64,000 bases of DNA from Flavobacterium hydrocarbonoxydans (GCF_009789235.1 NZ_WSTB01000001.1:186001-250000), one strand, 5' to 3'. Positions 1 through 8,336 are shown, counted from the stretch's first letter. The notes: a model not told the origin generated them from the sequence alone. Made by a program: numbers and translations.

Positions 1-781
1 TGGCTTTAAAGCCAACAGAACGTTTCCATAATTCAAAAATTTCGAAGTAATAATGAAAATGCTGCCAAAGAAAACTGTAACTCTTTAGCGGATGCGTTAA
101 ACCGTACTTCGGTTTTTCTTCCTCTTCCTGAAAAGTTCTAAAAAGACGGTCCCAAAACGTAAACATATCGCCGTAGTTTTTGTCTAAATATTTTTCATCA
201 GAAGCATGATGTACCCCATGAACAGAAGGTGTGACAAAAACATATTCGAGCCATTTTATTTTTCCAACCAATTGTGTATGGGTAAAAAAGGAATAGGCTC
301 CGTGAACAATCAGCATCGTAATCACCATTTTAGGATGAAACCCAAAAAAAGGCAAAACACACCAAAAACCTGTTCTTACAATAGCCTGAAAAGTGGTGAT
401 TCTTGCCGCAGCCGTAAAATTAAATTCTTCGCTATGATGGTGTACAATATGTGCTGCCCAGAAAAAATTGACCTCATGCCCTAGCCTATGGTACCAGTAC
501 CAAACAAAATCCGTAGCCAAAATCAAGGCGAACCATACCAAAACCGAGCTTGGAATATCAAAAATCCGATAGTTATTGTAGATGAAATAATACAATTGAT
601 AAAAACTTGCCGCTATAAACAAATTGATTAATCGCTCCGCTATTCCGATGCTAATGTTTGAAACAGAGCTTTCATAATTAAAAATATCAGGCTTTTTTCT
701 GCGCCGTATCAATTTATATTCAAGGAATAAAAAAAGAAAAAAAGCGGGCATTGCAAAGGCAAGAAAATTAATATGTTCCAT
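1..781 (-). CDS. Sterol desaturase / fatty acid hydroxylase family protein (3' end outside window)
   Basis: This is an integral membrane di-iron oxygenase of the fatty acid hydroxylase superfamily. It reads from an ATG at 779-781 as MEHINFLAFAMPAFF and runs off the left edge still open, after about 260 residues. Hydrophobic segments lie near the N terminus and in the middle. The histidine clusters that bind the two irons are visible: HRLGHE, then HIVHHH about 12 residues later, and VHGVHH further on. Substrate cannot be told from sequence; bacterial members act on sterols, carotenoids or membrane lipids. The C-terminal residues and stop are missing. No neighbour in the window suggests a pathway. 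Confidence 0.85.
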   Translation of the reverse strand, partial: MEHINFLAFAMPAFFLFLFLEYKLIRRRKKPDIFNYESSVSNISIGIAERLINLFIAASFYQLYYFIYNNYRIFDIPSSVLVWFALILATDFVWYWYHRLGHEVNFFWAAHIVHHHSEEFNFTAAARITTFQAIVRTGFWCVLPFFGFHPKMVITMLIVHGAYSFFTHTQLVGKIKWLEYVFVTPSVHGVHHASDEKYLDKNYGDMFTFWDRLFRTFQEEEEKPKYGLTHPLKSYSFLWQHFHYYFEIFELWKRSVGFKA

Positions 782-933
782 TTTAAAAAATTACTTTTTA
801 ATTCAAAAAAAACCTGAGAAAAGGAGTAAAACTTAAAAAAAGATATTTTCATTGACTACTTTAATTTTTCTTTTGGAAAAGTTATCAATCAATGAAAATT
901 CTCTTTCAATCAATTTAGAAGTATTTGTTCTCT

Positions 934-2220
934 TCAGTTTTGTTTGTATTTTGCACTGTTAAGTGTCACTTCTTTAACCGATTGTGTATCTGCAACTTTT
1001 TGTAAAGCAATAACATAAGCCGCAATTCTTGGTGTAATATTATGTTTTGCCGCAACATTAAAAACGGTATCAAAACTTTTTTCTAATATGTCCTCCAGAC
1101 GTTTATTAATCTGGTGGATTCTCCACGATTCTAAAAGCGAATTCTGAAGCCATTCAAAATAAGAAACCGTAACACCTCCTGCATTGGCTAAAATATCCGG
1201 AACGACTAAAACATTATTGTCATGCAAAATTTTATCAGCATCGGATGAAACAGGTCCGTTTGCGCCTTCTACAATTATTTTAGCGCGAATATCATTGGCG
1301 TTTTTAGCAGTAATAACATCTTCCTTAGCAGCAGGAATCAAAACATCAACCTCTAAAAGAAGTAATTCTTCATGTTTAATTGCAACTGAATTTGGATAAC
1401 CCTTGATGCTTTTATTATTGAGATTATAATACAAAATCAGTTCTGGTATGTTGATTCCTTGTGGATTATAAAATGCTTCAGAAACATCGCTGACAGCAAC
1501 CACTTTCAACCCTTTTTCAAATAAAAACAAAGCCGAATGAAGGCCTACATTTCCAAAACCCTGAATCGCAACTGTTGATCTGGCAGGTCTTAATTTAAGT
1601 TTTTCCAAAGCCAAAAGACTGATGATACTAACTCCTCTTCCTGTGGCTTCTACCCGACCCAAAGAACCTCCGGAGTGCAAATGTTTACCAGTAACAACAG
1701 CGTGAATAGTTTTGCCGTGTACCAACGAAAATTCATCCATTAACCAGCCCATTTCGTCCGGTCCCGTTCCCATATCCGGAGCTGGAACATCCTTATCTGG
1801 GCCAAAAATATCTACTAATGCTTTCGTATAACCTCTGGTGATTTTCTCTAATTCGGTTTTAGAATGCGTTCTTGGATCACAAATAATGCCTCCTTTTGCG
1901 CCACCAAACGGAATACCGGTTACTGCAGATTTCCAGGTCATCCAGGCTGCAAGTGCTTTTACTTCATCAAGATTTACAGCGTTATCATAACGAATTCCTC
2001 CTTTTGAAGGTCCTAAAGCTGTATTATGAATAACACGATAGCCTTCAAAATTTTGCTCTTTTCCGTTATCCAAAGTTACTGAGAAATTTACAACGATTTG
2101 TTTTTCAGGTCGTTGTAATTTTTGTCGAATCGATTCGTCTAGATTTAAGATATCGGCAGCAATATTAAACCTGTCAATCATAGATTGAAAGGGATTCTGT
2201 TTAATTATTTCTAAGCTCAT
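934..2220 (-). CDS. Glu/Leu/Phe/Val dehydrogenase (probably glutamate dehydrogenase)
   Basis: This enzyme oxidatively deaminates an amino acid, most likely glutamate to 2-oxoglutarate and ammonia, with NAD(P). It has about 428 residues, normal for the hexameric bacterial family. The N-terminal substrate domain contains GPSKGGIRY, a catalytic-region lysine in MTWKSAVTG, and PFGGAKGG. The Rossmann domain has GFGNVG near residue 220. The ATG at 2218-2220 (MSLEII) fits the family better than the in-frame ATG 24 bp upstream, which would add the lysine-rich MNPKKNKI. A roughly 330-nt leader with two Cys-rich mini-ORFs and a hairpin lies upstream, so expression may be attenuated. Family certain; substrate inferred from length and motifs. 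Confidence 0.92.
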   Translation of the reverse strand: MSLEIIKQNPFQSMIDRFNIAADILNLDESIRQKLQRPEKQIVVNFSVTLDNGKEQNFEGYRVIHNTALGPSKGGIRYDNAVNLDEVKALAAWMTWKSAVTGIPFGGAKGGIICDPRTHSKTELEKITRGYTKALVDIFGPDKDVPAPDMGTGPDEMGWLMDEFSLVHGKTIHAVVTGKHLHSGGSLGRVEATGRGVSIISLLALEKLKLRPARSTVAIQGFGNVGLHSALFLFEKGLKVVAVSDVSEAFYNPQGINIPELILYYNLNNKSIKGYPNSVAIKHEELLLLEVDVLIPAAKEDVITAKNANDIRAKIIVEGANGPVSSDADKILHDNNVLVVPDILANAGGVTVSYFEWLQNSLLESWRIHQINKRLEDILEKSFDTVFNVAAKHNITPRIAAYVIALQKVADTQSVKEVTLNSAKYKQN

Positions 2221-2289
2221 AATTTTATTTTTTTTTGGATTCAATTTAAATTTGAAATTCTATGTTTTTAAAAATATTTTGTTATGTCT

Positions 2290-2340
2290 CTATCGACTAC
2301 AGCTGCAACATGGAGGAATCTTCATGAGACAACACTGCAT
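2290..2340 (-). CDS. Cys-rich mini-ORF 2 in the dehydrogenase leader (putative)
   Basis: A 16-codon ORF, MQCCLMKIPPCCSCSR, ends 69 bp before the dehydrogenase start. Five of 16 residues are cysteine, including two CC pairs. It lies between the hairpin at 2395-2425 and the structural gene. A CTTTG stretch directly before its ATG resembles the 3' part of a -7 box, so leaderless translation is possible. No known family is recognised. It may be a leader peptide that senses cysteine or charged tRNA-Cys, or chance; the composition and the second Cys-rich mini-ORF upstream argue mildly against chance. Confidence 0.35.
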   Translation of the reverse strand: MQCCLMKIPPCCSCSR

Positions 2341-2394
2341 CAAAGTATTTGTATTTCTATTCGATCTCATTTGATTTGTTTTTTTCCTAATTCT

Positions 2395-2425
2395 AAAAAA
2401 AGCCTTTCATTTTGCATGAAAGGCT
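2395..2425 (-). terminator. Rho-independent terminator or attenuator in the dehydrogenase leader
   Basis: A perfect 10-bp stem (AGCCTTTCAT / ATGAAAGGCT) with a 5-nt loop is followed on the minus strand by a T run (complement of 2395-2400) and preceded by an A run. It lies 34 bp after mini-ORF 1 and about 175 bp before the dehydrogenase ATG. It could terminate the short leader transcript or act as an attenuator. Confidence 0.7.
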
Positions 2426-2458
2426 AAAAAAAAAAATAACTAACAAGTACTTTCTCTA

Positions 2459-2518
2459 TTAACGCCTTTTCACACCATAATTCATCATGCAGCACATCGC
2501 GAAGCTGCATTTGAACAT
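2459..2518 (-). CDS. Cys/Met-rich mini-ORF 1, candidate leader peptide
   Basis: A 19-codon ORF, MFKCSFAMCCMMNYGVKRR, lies upstream of the terminator-like hairpin and the dehydrogenase. It has three cysteines, four methionines and a basic C-terminal KRR. A Bacteroidota -7 box (TAACTTTG on the minus strand, 2554-2561) is placed to transcribe it. The order promoter, mini-ORF, hairpin, structural gene is that of amino-acid attenuation leaders. No homologue can be named, and translation is inferred from composition and placement only. Confidence 0.45.
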   Translation of the reverse strand: MFKCSFAMCCMMNYGVKRR

Positions 2519-2553
2519 TATGATATTTTGGTTATAGTTTTTCATTGTTAATG

Positions 2554-2561
2554 CAAAGTTA
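2554..2561 (-). promoter_or_regulatory. -7 promoter element for the dehydrogenase leader
   Basis: TAACTTTG on the minus strand matches the Bacteroidota -7 consensus TAnnTTTG, in a very AT-rich context. It would start transcription about 30 nt before mini-ORF 1 and about 330 nt before the dehydrogenase. No clear TTG -33 element is seen at the usual spacing. Confidence 0.5.
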
Positions 2562-2666
2562 TAAATATATTTATATATTCTATAGAATTAGTCGAGTTTA
2601 TTTTGAAAAGAATGAAAAATAACACAAAACAAGCTGTAAACTAAGGCGTTAACAAGTTTTAAAAAA

Positions 2667-3542
2667 TCATTTAAATTGAGAAATAACGATAAAAACAACA
2701 GCTATTAAAGCAAAAACAAGCCCTAATAAATTAAACTTAGATAATTTTTCTTTGAAAAAAAGGATGCCAACAAGACTGCCAAGTATAATAACACCCATGT
2801 TCATTCCGGCAAAAACAGTAGAAGGATTTTCAGAAAATTCTTTGTGCGCTTTAAGGTAAAACAGAATATTTCCAAAATTAAAAAGCCCAACCAAAGCTCC
2901 AAAAAGAATGTTTTTAGAATTAAGTCTGACTTTTTTTAATACCACTTCATAAACCACCACAAGCAGAGAAACGGCAAGTGCAATATCAAAAATCACAAAT
3001 AAAGAAGTGGTATACGGTAATGTAGTATAAAGTGCAATTTGCTTAAAAAGAATATCAATAACACCAAACCCCAACAAAACAGCGATAGGATAAATCCATT
3101 TATTCTGGTTATTTGATGATTCTTTTTTCAAAATGAATAAAAGAGCTACAAAACCAATTATGAGCCCAATTACTTTATAAAGATTAAAATCTTCCTTAAA
3201 AATTAACCAGGCAGCCAGGATTGGTATAAATAGTGATAAACGCTGTGCTGCATCGGTTTTTACAATTCCCATATGTTTAATGGAAGCTATCAGAAACAAA
3301 AAAACAACTGGTAACAAAACACCAATGGCGAGGTAAATATTCCAAGGAGCATTCGTATCAACCTGAGTTAAATCAGGTTTAAAAGTAAAAAAACACAATA
3401 CTAACGCAAAAACATAATTGAAAGCTACGATTTGAATTGGATTCGTATTATAACGACGTGTTATTTTAAAAACAATACCAACAATGACACTACAGACAAC
3501 ACTTAGAATAAGATACAACATAAGGTAAATTTTTGAAAACAA
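2667..3542 (-). CDS. EamA/DMT family transporter
   Basis: An inner-membrane drug/metabolite transporter superfamily protein of 291 residues. The sequence is almost entirely hydrophobic, with about ten segments arranged as two EamA repeats. Short lysine-rich loops such as LKKVRLNSK and ILKKESSNN separate the halves. Conserved family features include the GVLLPVVFL and AAQRLSLFIPILAAWLIFKE regions. Substrate cannot be deduced. It is the same strand as the downstream dehydrogenase but is separated by the leader and hairpin, so it is probably a separate unit. Confidence 0.85.
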   Translation of the reverse strand: MFSKIYLMLYLILSVVCSVIVGIVFKITRRYNTNPIQIVAFNYVFALVLCFFTFKPDLTQVDTNAPWNIYLAIGVLLPVVFLFLIASIKHMGIVKTDAAQRLSLFIPILAAWLIFKEDFNLYKVIGLIIGFVALLFILKKESSNNQNKWIYPIAVLLGFGVIDILFKQIALYTTLPYTTSLFVIFDIALAVSLLVVVYEVVLKKVRLNSKNILFGALVGLFNFGNILFYLKAHKEFSENPSTVFAGMNMGVIILGSLVGILFFKEKLSKFNLLGLVFALIAVVFIVISQFK

Positions 3543-3583
3543 AAATAATACATAACTCTTCTAAATTTTCAAAAAAAGAAACT

Positions 3584-4177
3584 TTAATCACTCTTTAACC
3601 AACCTGTAATACTCATTCTGATATTTTGAGTAACCAGAACTTCATGAACCAATTCGTTGCTTTTGAAGAAAACCGTTTTGCCTTGCGTAGGTGCAATTTT
3701 CTGATTGTTATTTTCCTGATGAATCATTAATTCGCCACCATCAGCTTCTTTCCAGTTACTGTTAAGATAACTAATCATAGAGTATTTCCTGCTTGGATTG
3801 TTTTTGAATTGGTCCAGATGTTTGAGATAAAAATCACCTGTTTCGTATAAGGCATAATGAAACTCATAACCCGTAATTCCGGTGTAGCAACTTTTATTTA
3901 GATATAAAATAAAAGCGTCAATTTTATCGAAAAATTCATTTTCAAAAACATTATTATGCTTTTTATCCAGCCAATAAATCGAATCACTCCGAATCGCACT
4001 ATCATAATCTACTTTGTCTGAATTGCCAATTCCAGCTGCCATTAACAAACTCTTCTCGTTTAAATCAAGGAGATTTTGTTTTAAGTGATTGGCCAATTCC
4101 GGGCTTAAAAAATGTTCTGCAATACCTACTTTGTTCTCGATATAACTCGCAATCAAATCTTCAAAACTATCTTCCAT
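3584..4177 (-). CDS. 2OG-Fe(II) oxygenase (prolyl-4-hydroxylase-like)
   Basis: A non-haem iron dioxygenase of the PKHD / P4H type. The double-stranded beta-helix is evident. The metal ligands are His and Asp in HLDQ (preceded by GDFYLKHLDQF) and the distal His in NELVHEVL, followed by the 2OG-binding Arg in NIRMSITGW. The chosen start is MEDSF at 4177; the upstream in-frame ATG would add MAVFAVFPKKK, which does not look conserved. About 197 residues. The target (protein proline or small molecule) is unknown. It ends 42 bp from the EamA gene and is probably co-transcribed with it. Confidence 0.8.
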   Translation of the reverse strand: MEDSFEDLIASYIENKVGIAEHFLSPELANHLKQNLLDLNEKSLLMAAGIGNSDKVDYDSAIRSDSIYWLDKKHNNVFENEFFDKIDAFILYLNKSCYTGITGYEFHYALYETGDFYLKHLDQFKNNPSRKYSMISYLNSNWKEADGGELMIHQENNNQKIAPTQGKTVFFKSNELVHEVLVTQNIRMSITGWLKSD

Positions 4178-4269
4178 TTTCTTTTTAGGAAAGACTGCAA
4201 ATACAGCCAACGGAGCAAGGTAGGTGAAATAAAACTTGCAATGGCTTAATAGTTTGTAAATTGTTTAAA

Positions 4270-4433
4270 AGTGAGAAGTAAGAAGTGAGAAGTAAGAAGT
4301 ATGAAGTGAGATGTGAGATGTGAGATGTGAGATGTGAAAAGTAAGAAGTGAAAAGTAAGAAGTGAAAAGTAAGAAGTGAAAAGTAAGAAGTGAAAAGTAA
4401 GAAGTGAAAAGTAAGAAGTGAAAAGTGAGATGT
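4270..4433. repeat. Degenerate heptanucleotide tandem repeat
   Basis: About 23 consecutive 7-mers are built from GTGAGAA, GTAAGAA, GTGAGAT and GTGAAAA. The second half alternates GTGAAAA and GTAAGAA as a clean 14-bp period. It lies between the oxygenase and the MoxR-type ATPase gene. Both ORFs that cross it are translations of the repeat and are not annotated. Confidence 0.9.
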
Positions 4434-4450
4434 AATTGATAAGTAACATA

Positions 4451-4498
4451 CTCACAATTCACATCTCACTTTTCACAATTTACAATTTACAATTTACT
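4451..4498. repeat. Inverted heptanucleotide tract
   Basis: Seven-base units (TCACAAT, TCACATC, TCACTTT, TTACAAT) run in the opposite sense to the 4270-4433 array; ATCTCAC is the reverse complement of GTGAGAT. The two tracts face each other across about 17 bp and could form a long imperfect hairpin. The stop codon of the MoxR-type gene (4487-4489) lies inside this tract. Confidence 0.75.
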
Positions 4499-5950
4499 AA
4501 TATAACTCCCGTACATATCTTTAAACTGATGTCCTTTTGCGAAGCGGTCTTTGCTCAATTTACGATATTCGACCAATCCCCATAGAATGAATTCTTTCAT
4601 AAAATAAATATCTTTTTTGTCTAATTGTGGCTGGTATTTTTTTACTAAAACCTCCAAAGGCGTTACTTCGTCCAAAATTTCCTGGTATTCTTTGTCTGAT
4701 GCATCGTCTAATAATTCGAAACCACTTTCGGCAAAAAACCATTCTATCAAATCTGAATATGGCGTTTTTTCACCAGGTTTCTCTAATTTTTCAATTTTCG
4801 GAACATAATCCGGGAACAAAGTTCGAATCGCTGATCCGATAAGATTTTGCGCTACCGAAGCGGCTCCCTCCTGCTCTCCTTCGTAAACCAATTCTACTTT
4901 TCCGGTAATCGCAGGAATAATTCCGATGAAGTCTGACAAACGCAACGTGGTTTTATCGACTCCCGCGATCAACGCGCGACGTTCAGCCGTACTTATTAAG
5001 TTCTCAAAAGCTGTGATGCTCATTCTGGCACTCACCCCGCTTTTGTTATCGATATATTCGCTATCGCGTGCTTCAAAACTAATTTGCTCTAAAATATCAC
5101 GCGCCAAACTTGGTACATACACAATATCCGTTTGTGCTTGATCCAATTTTGATTCCTGCTCAGTAATGGTTCTGGCGATGGCAACACTTTCTGGATAATG
5201 GGTTAGAATCTGAGAACCGATTCTGTCTTTTAATGGCGTAACAATACTTCCACGATTGGTGTAATCTTCTGGATTTGCGGTAAAAACAAATTGCATATCC
5301 AAAGGCATTCTCAGCTTAAATCCACGAATTTGAATATCGCCTTCCTGTAAAATATTAAACAAAGCCACCTGAATTCTGGCTTGTAAATCAGGTAATTCGT
5401 TAATCACAAAAATACAGCGATTCGCTCTCGGAATCATTCCGAAATGAATTACGCGATCATCTGCATAAGAAAGTTTTAAATTGGCTGCTTTTATCGGGTC
5501 AACATCACCTATTAAATCGGCAACCGTAACATCGGGCGTGGCTAATTTTTCGAAGAAACGTTCGCTTCGGTGCAACCACGAAATTGGGGTTTCATCGCCT
5601 TTCTCTGCAATTAAATCTTTTGCAAAACGCGAAATTGGATGGAACGGATCGTCATTGATTTCTGAGCCCTTAACAAACGGAATATATTCGTCCAGCAATT
5701 CGATCATTTTGCGTGCCAATCTGGTTTTTGCCTGTCCACGAAGACCTAATAAATTAATATTATGACGAGACAAAATAGCGCGTTCCAGTTCTGGAATTAC
5801 AGTATTTTCGAAACCGTGAACACCTTCAAAAACAGCTTGTCCCGATTTGATTTTTTCACGAAGATTATTTCGTAATTCGTATTTGATACTTTGGCTTTTA
5901 TATCCTGTTGCTTTTAATTGTCCTAGTGTTGTTATATTATTTATTTCCAT
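4487..5950 (-). CDS. MoxR/ChlI-type AAA+ ATPase (magnesium chelatase-like)
   Basis: An AAA+ ATPase of 487 residues, related to magnesium chelatase subunit I and MoxR. The phosphate-binding loop is atypical, around LLGLRGQAKTRLARKM at residues 69-84. Sensor and Walker B regions include CIFVINELPDLQARIQVAL, and FVFTANPEDYTNRGSIVTPLKDRIG follows. The C-terminal part is family-specific and helical. Its partner is the VWA protein encoded 220 bp upstream on the same strand. MoxR/VWA pairs act as chaperone or metal-insertion machines, but the client is unknown. This is not a chlorophyll gene; no pigment genes are nearby. Confidence 0.85.
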   Translation of the reverse strand: MEINNITTLGQLKATGYKSQSIKYELRNNLREKIKSGQAVFEGVHGFENTVIPELERAILSRHNINLLGLRGQAKTRLARKMIELLDEYIPFVKGSEINDDPFHPISRFAKDLIAEKGDETPISWLHRSERFFEKLATPDVTVADLIGDVDPIKAANLKLSYADDRVIHFGMIPRANRCIFVINELPDLQARIQVALFNILQEGDIQIRGFKLRMPLDMQFVFTANPEDYTNRGSIVTPLKDRIGSQILTHYPESVAIARTITEQESKLDQAQTDIVYVPSLARDILEQISFEARDSEYIDNKSGVSARMSITAFENLISTAERRALIAGVDKTTLRLSDFIGIIPAITGKVELVYEGEQEGAASVAQNLIGSAIRTLFPDYVPKIEKLEKPGEKTPYSDLIEWFFAESGFELLDDASDKEYQEILDEVTPLEVLVKKYQPQLDKKDIYFMKEFILWGLVEYRKLSKDRFAKGHQFKDMYGSYISKL

Positions 5951-5994
5951 TTTTATTGAAATATCAATTTGTTTATATTTTATTTGGATTGTGT

Positions 5995-6115
5995 TAGAGA
6001 CGCACTGCTGTGCGTCTCTACAGTGCGTTTGTACGTGAAATTTGAACTTTACGAAAGACGCATTGCTGTGCGTCTATACAGATAATCTTTGTGTTAGACG
6101 CACTGCTGTGCGTCT
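5995..6115. repeat. Three copies of a short palindromic element
   Basis: Hairpins with 8-11 bp stems and loop TGCT occur at 5995-6020, 6056-6075 and 6096-6115. The core is AGACGCAC-TGCT-GTGCGTCT; the middle copy has one mismatch. A GTGTTAGA or similar leader recurs before copies 1 and 3. They sit between the VWA and MoxR-type genes and resemble REP-type dispersed palindromes. Confidence 0.85.
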
Positions 6116-6172
6116 CTACAGTACGTTGCAAAACCTTAGCAACTTAGAATCTTAGCGTCTTAGAACCTCAAA

Positions 6173-7291
6173 TTATCGTACCCTCTTCTTCCTATTCGTT
6201 TCATAATCTTCAAAAATCATTTCGCCCAAACCTTTTAAGCCTGTATAAAATGCTTTTCCCTGATTGGCTTCGGTAAAATGATTGACAAATCGCTGCAAAT
6301 ACGGATCGTTTGCAATCATAAAAGTCGTAATCGGAATGTGTAATTTTCTGGCTTGTTGCGCCTGATTGTAACATTTATCTACGATATATTCGTCAAGGCC
6401 GTTGCTGTTCATATAATAGGAACCGTCGCGCTCACGCACGCAACTTGGTTTTCCGTCGGTAATCATGAAAATTTGCTTGTTGGTATTTCGTTTTCTGCGT
6501 AAAATATCCATCGCCAATTGTAATCCTGCTACGGTATTGGTATGATAGGGACCAACTTGTAAATACGGTAAATCTTTTATCGGAATCGTCCATGCATCGT
6601 TGCCAAAAACCAAAATGTCAAGCGTGTCTTTTGGGTAACGGGTTGTAATTAATTCGGCCAAAGCCATCGCTACTTTTTTGGCTGGTGTGATGCGATCTTC
6701 GCCGTACAAAATCATACTGTGACTGATATCAATCATCAAAACGGTACTCATTTGGGCTTTAAATTGCGTTTCCTCAACCACCAAATCATTTTCGGTGAGC
6801 ATGAAACTTTCGACTCCATTGTTGATTTGCGCATTTCGTAAACTTTCTGTCAAAGAAATACGTTCTAAGCCATCACCAAAACTAAACTCACGAAATTCTC
6901 CTGTATGTTCATCTCCGTTTCCAGAATGTTTTGTTTTGTGATTTCCGCTTCCTGCGCGTTTTAAATTGCCAAAAATTTGATCCAAAGCTTGTTGTCTGAT
7001 CGCTCTTTCTGTTTTCGCCGTAATTCCAAAACCAGGCGTTCCGTCGTCTTTGGGTTCGTCTTTTATATACCCTTTCTTTTTTAAATCTTCGATAAAATCA
7101 TCGATAGTGTAGTTTTCGTCAGTCAGTTTATATTCTATATCCAGCTCGCGAAGCCAACTAATAGCTTCATCAAAATCACCCGAAGTATGGGTGATTAACT
7201 CTTTGAAAATGCCAAAAAGTTTTTCAAACGGAGACTGAAATGGCGCTTCGTACGTCTTAAAATAAAAACCTTTTTTGAATTCGTTTTTCAT
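6173..7291 (-). CDS. von Willebrand factor A domain protein, partner of the MoxR-type ATPase
   Basis: A 372-residue protein with a C-terminal VWA domain. The metal-ion-dependent adhesion site is visible as DISHSM (DxSxS) near residue 190, with further MIDAS residues in HTNTVAGLQ and ITDGKPS. The N-terminal half is helical and acidic and has no recognised domain. VWA proteins of this type work with MoxR ATPases as adaptors. The gene precedes the ATPase on the same strand, separated by about 220 bp containing three palindromes, so the pair is probably one transcription unit. No signal peptide or membrane segment is seen, so it is likely cytoplasmic. Confidence 0.82.
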   Translation of the reverse strand: MKNEFKKGFYFKTYEAPFQSPFEKLFGIFKELITHTSGDFDEAISWLRELDIEYKLTDENYTIDDFIEDLKKKGYIKDEPKDDGTPGFGITAKTERAIRQQALDQIFGNLKRAGSGNHKTKHSGNGDEHTGEFREFSFGDGLERISLTESLRNAQINNGVESFMLTENDLVVEETQFKAQMSTVLMIDISHSMILYGEDRITPAKKVAMALAELITTRYPKDTLDILVFGNDAWTIPIKDLPYLQVGPYHTNTVAGLQLAMDILRRKRNTNKQIFMITDGKPSCVRERDGSYYMNSNGLDEYIVDKCYNQAQQARKLHIPITTFMIANDPYLQRFVNHFTEANQGKAFYTGLKGLGEMIFEDYETNRKKRVR

Positions 7292-7397
7292 AATTCTAAA
7301 ATTACACTTTTTTAGAACTATGAAAAAAGAAACGCTTATTAATTTTTAGTTAAAAATTTCATCAAAAAAAGTGCAAAATCAAGAGAAAATTTGTCAA

Positions 7398-7778
7398 TTA
7401 TTCAAACTTTCCATCCAGGTAATACCAAGAATTATTTTCAATTTTGAAAGTGGAGAATTCGTAATGTATTTGTGGTTTTTGATTTGCATCTAAAAAGTAG
7501 GCTTTAAATTCTACTGTGTTTTCGGTAAAACTCAGAATTTCTAATTTTTGCCATTTGTTGCTCGTAGCCCATTTTAGGATTTCTTCTTTTGAATAATATT
7601 GTCGCTCCGAAACATGAGTTGTTTCCAACAGATAGTCCGCATTATGAATGACATAAGCTGAATATCGTGAACGCATTAAAGCCAATGCCGAAGGTGCTTT
7701 TTGATTGCCTTGGAGATATAATCCGCAGCAATCTTCGAATAGTAATCCGGTATCACAAAAGCATTTTTTACTCTCCAT
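7398..7778 (-). CDS. YchJ family protein with N-terminal SEC-C motif
   Basis: A small zinc-binding protein of 126 residues. The SEC-C-like motif CFCDTGLLFEDCCG at the N terminus supplies metal ligands. The rest is the NTF2-like YchJ middle domain, recognised by ALMRSRYSAYVIHNADYLLETTH and by WYYLDGKF at the end. The function of the family is unknown. The start overlaps the end of the upstream 75-residue gene by 11 bp, implying translational coupling. Confidence 0.85.
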   Translation of the reverse strand: MESKKCFCDTGLLFEDCCGLYLQGNQKAPSALALMRSRYSAYVIHNADYLLETTHVSERQYYSKEEILKWATSNKWQKLEILSFTENTVEFKAYFLDANQKPQIHYEFSTFKIENNSWYYLDGKFE

Positions 7779-7995
7779 CTACCTGCTCTTCGCCGTTAAT
7801 TTTTACATGCAATTGATTCAATAACACTTGATATCTGCTGATTTCTCTTAAATCTTCGTCTTCTTCAGCGTGATCCAGCATTTCGTCTAAAGTTTCGTTT
7901 ACTTCCAATAATTTATTATTGGCTTCTCTGTCTTGTTTCGCGGCAATTAAATCAATGATTTCCTGTACGCTTGCTTTTAGGTTCTCGAATTTCAT
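7768..7995 (-). CDS. Small acidic conserved hypothetical protein
   Basis: A 75-residue, highly acidic, probably all-helical protein (MKFENLKASVQEIIDLIAAK at its start, then many Glu and Leu). No cysteine, signal peptide or membrane segment. It is read directly upstream of the YchJ gene with an 11-bp overlap, so the two are probably co-expressed. No function can be assigned. Confidence 0.7.
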   Translation of the reverse strand: MKFENLKASVQEIIDLIAAKQDREANNKLLEVNETLDEMLDHAEEDEDLREISRYQVLLNQLHVKINGEEQVDGE

Positions 7996-8090
7996 ATTTT
8001 ATGTTTTTGTTTTTTTGTTTCAGGTTTGCTTCGCCAGTTCGGCCAAAGCCTCGTGTTTGGTTTTACAATATTACAATTAAACGCAAACTT

Positions 8091-8152
8091 GTCATTCCGT
8101 AGGAATCTCTACGTTCTGTGATTTGCGTTTGCTGAGATTCCTACGGAATGAC
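8091..8152. repeat. Inverted repeat with 19-bp arms
   Basis: The arms GTCATTCCGTAGGAATCTC (8091-8109) and its complement (8134-8152) are separated by 24 bp, making a strong hairpin between two small-gene clusters. It resembles dispersed flavobacterial intergenic repeats. A related filler motif, roughly TTCGGCCAAAGC, occurs at 8030-8055 and again near 9820-9850. Confidence 0.85.
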
Positions 8153-8180
8153 AAACTGGAGGTTAAATTCTTGGTGAATT

Positions 8181-8336
8181 TTATTTATTCTCTTCTGCGT
8201 TTTTATCTTCGTTGAATTTCTTGATAATTTCTTTCAACTTTTCTTTACGTGCAACCTCTGCCGCTTTGACTTTGTTTTGGGCTTTGTGCAATTTGTCGTT
8301 ATGCTTTTTGATGTTTCTTTCGTTGTTGCGTCCCAT
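8181..8336 (-). CDS. Small basic helical protein (51 aa)
   Basis: A 51-codon ORF starts MGRNNERNIKKHNDKLHKAQ and ends DKNAEENK. It is rich in Lys, Glu and Asn, with no hydrophobic segment, and is predicted to be a single charged helix or coiled coil. Its ATG overlaps the TAA of the upstream gene as TAATG at 8334-8338, which suggests translational coupling and supports it as a real gene. No family is recognised. Confidence 0.6.
   Translation of the reverse strand: MGRNNERNIKKHNDKLHKAQNKVKAAEVARKEKLKEIIKKFNEDKNAEENK

Noticed and set aside
206..484. Plus-strand 92-aa ORF
   Set aside because: It is antisense to the sterol desaturase, whose His motifs are clearly read on the minus strand.
4270..4433. 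Repeat array as a CRISPR
   Set aside because: Units are 7 bp and contiguous with no unique spacers, and no cas genes are in the window.
4246..4462. Minus-strand ORFs of 65-69 aa over the heptamer tract
   Set aside because: They are pure translations of the repeat (LLTFHFLLFTSYFS-like) in two frames, so not genes.
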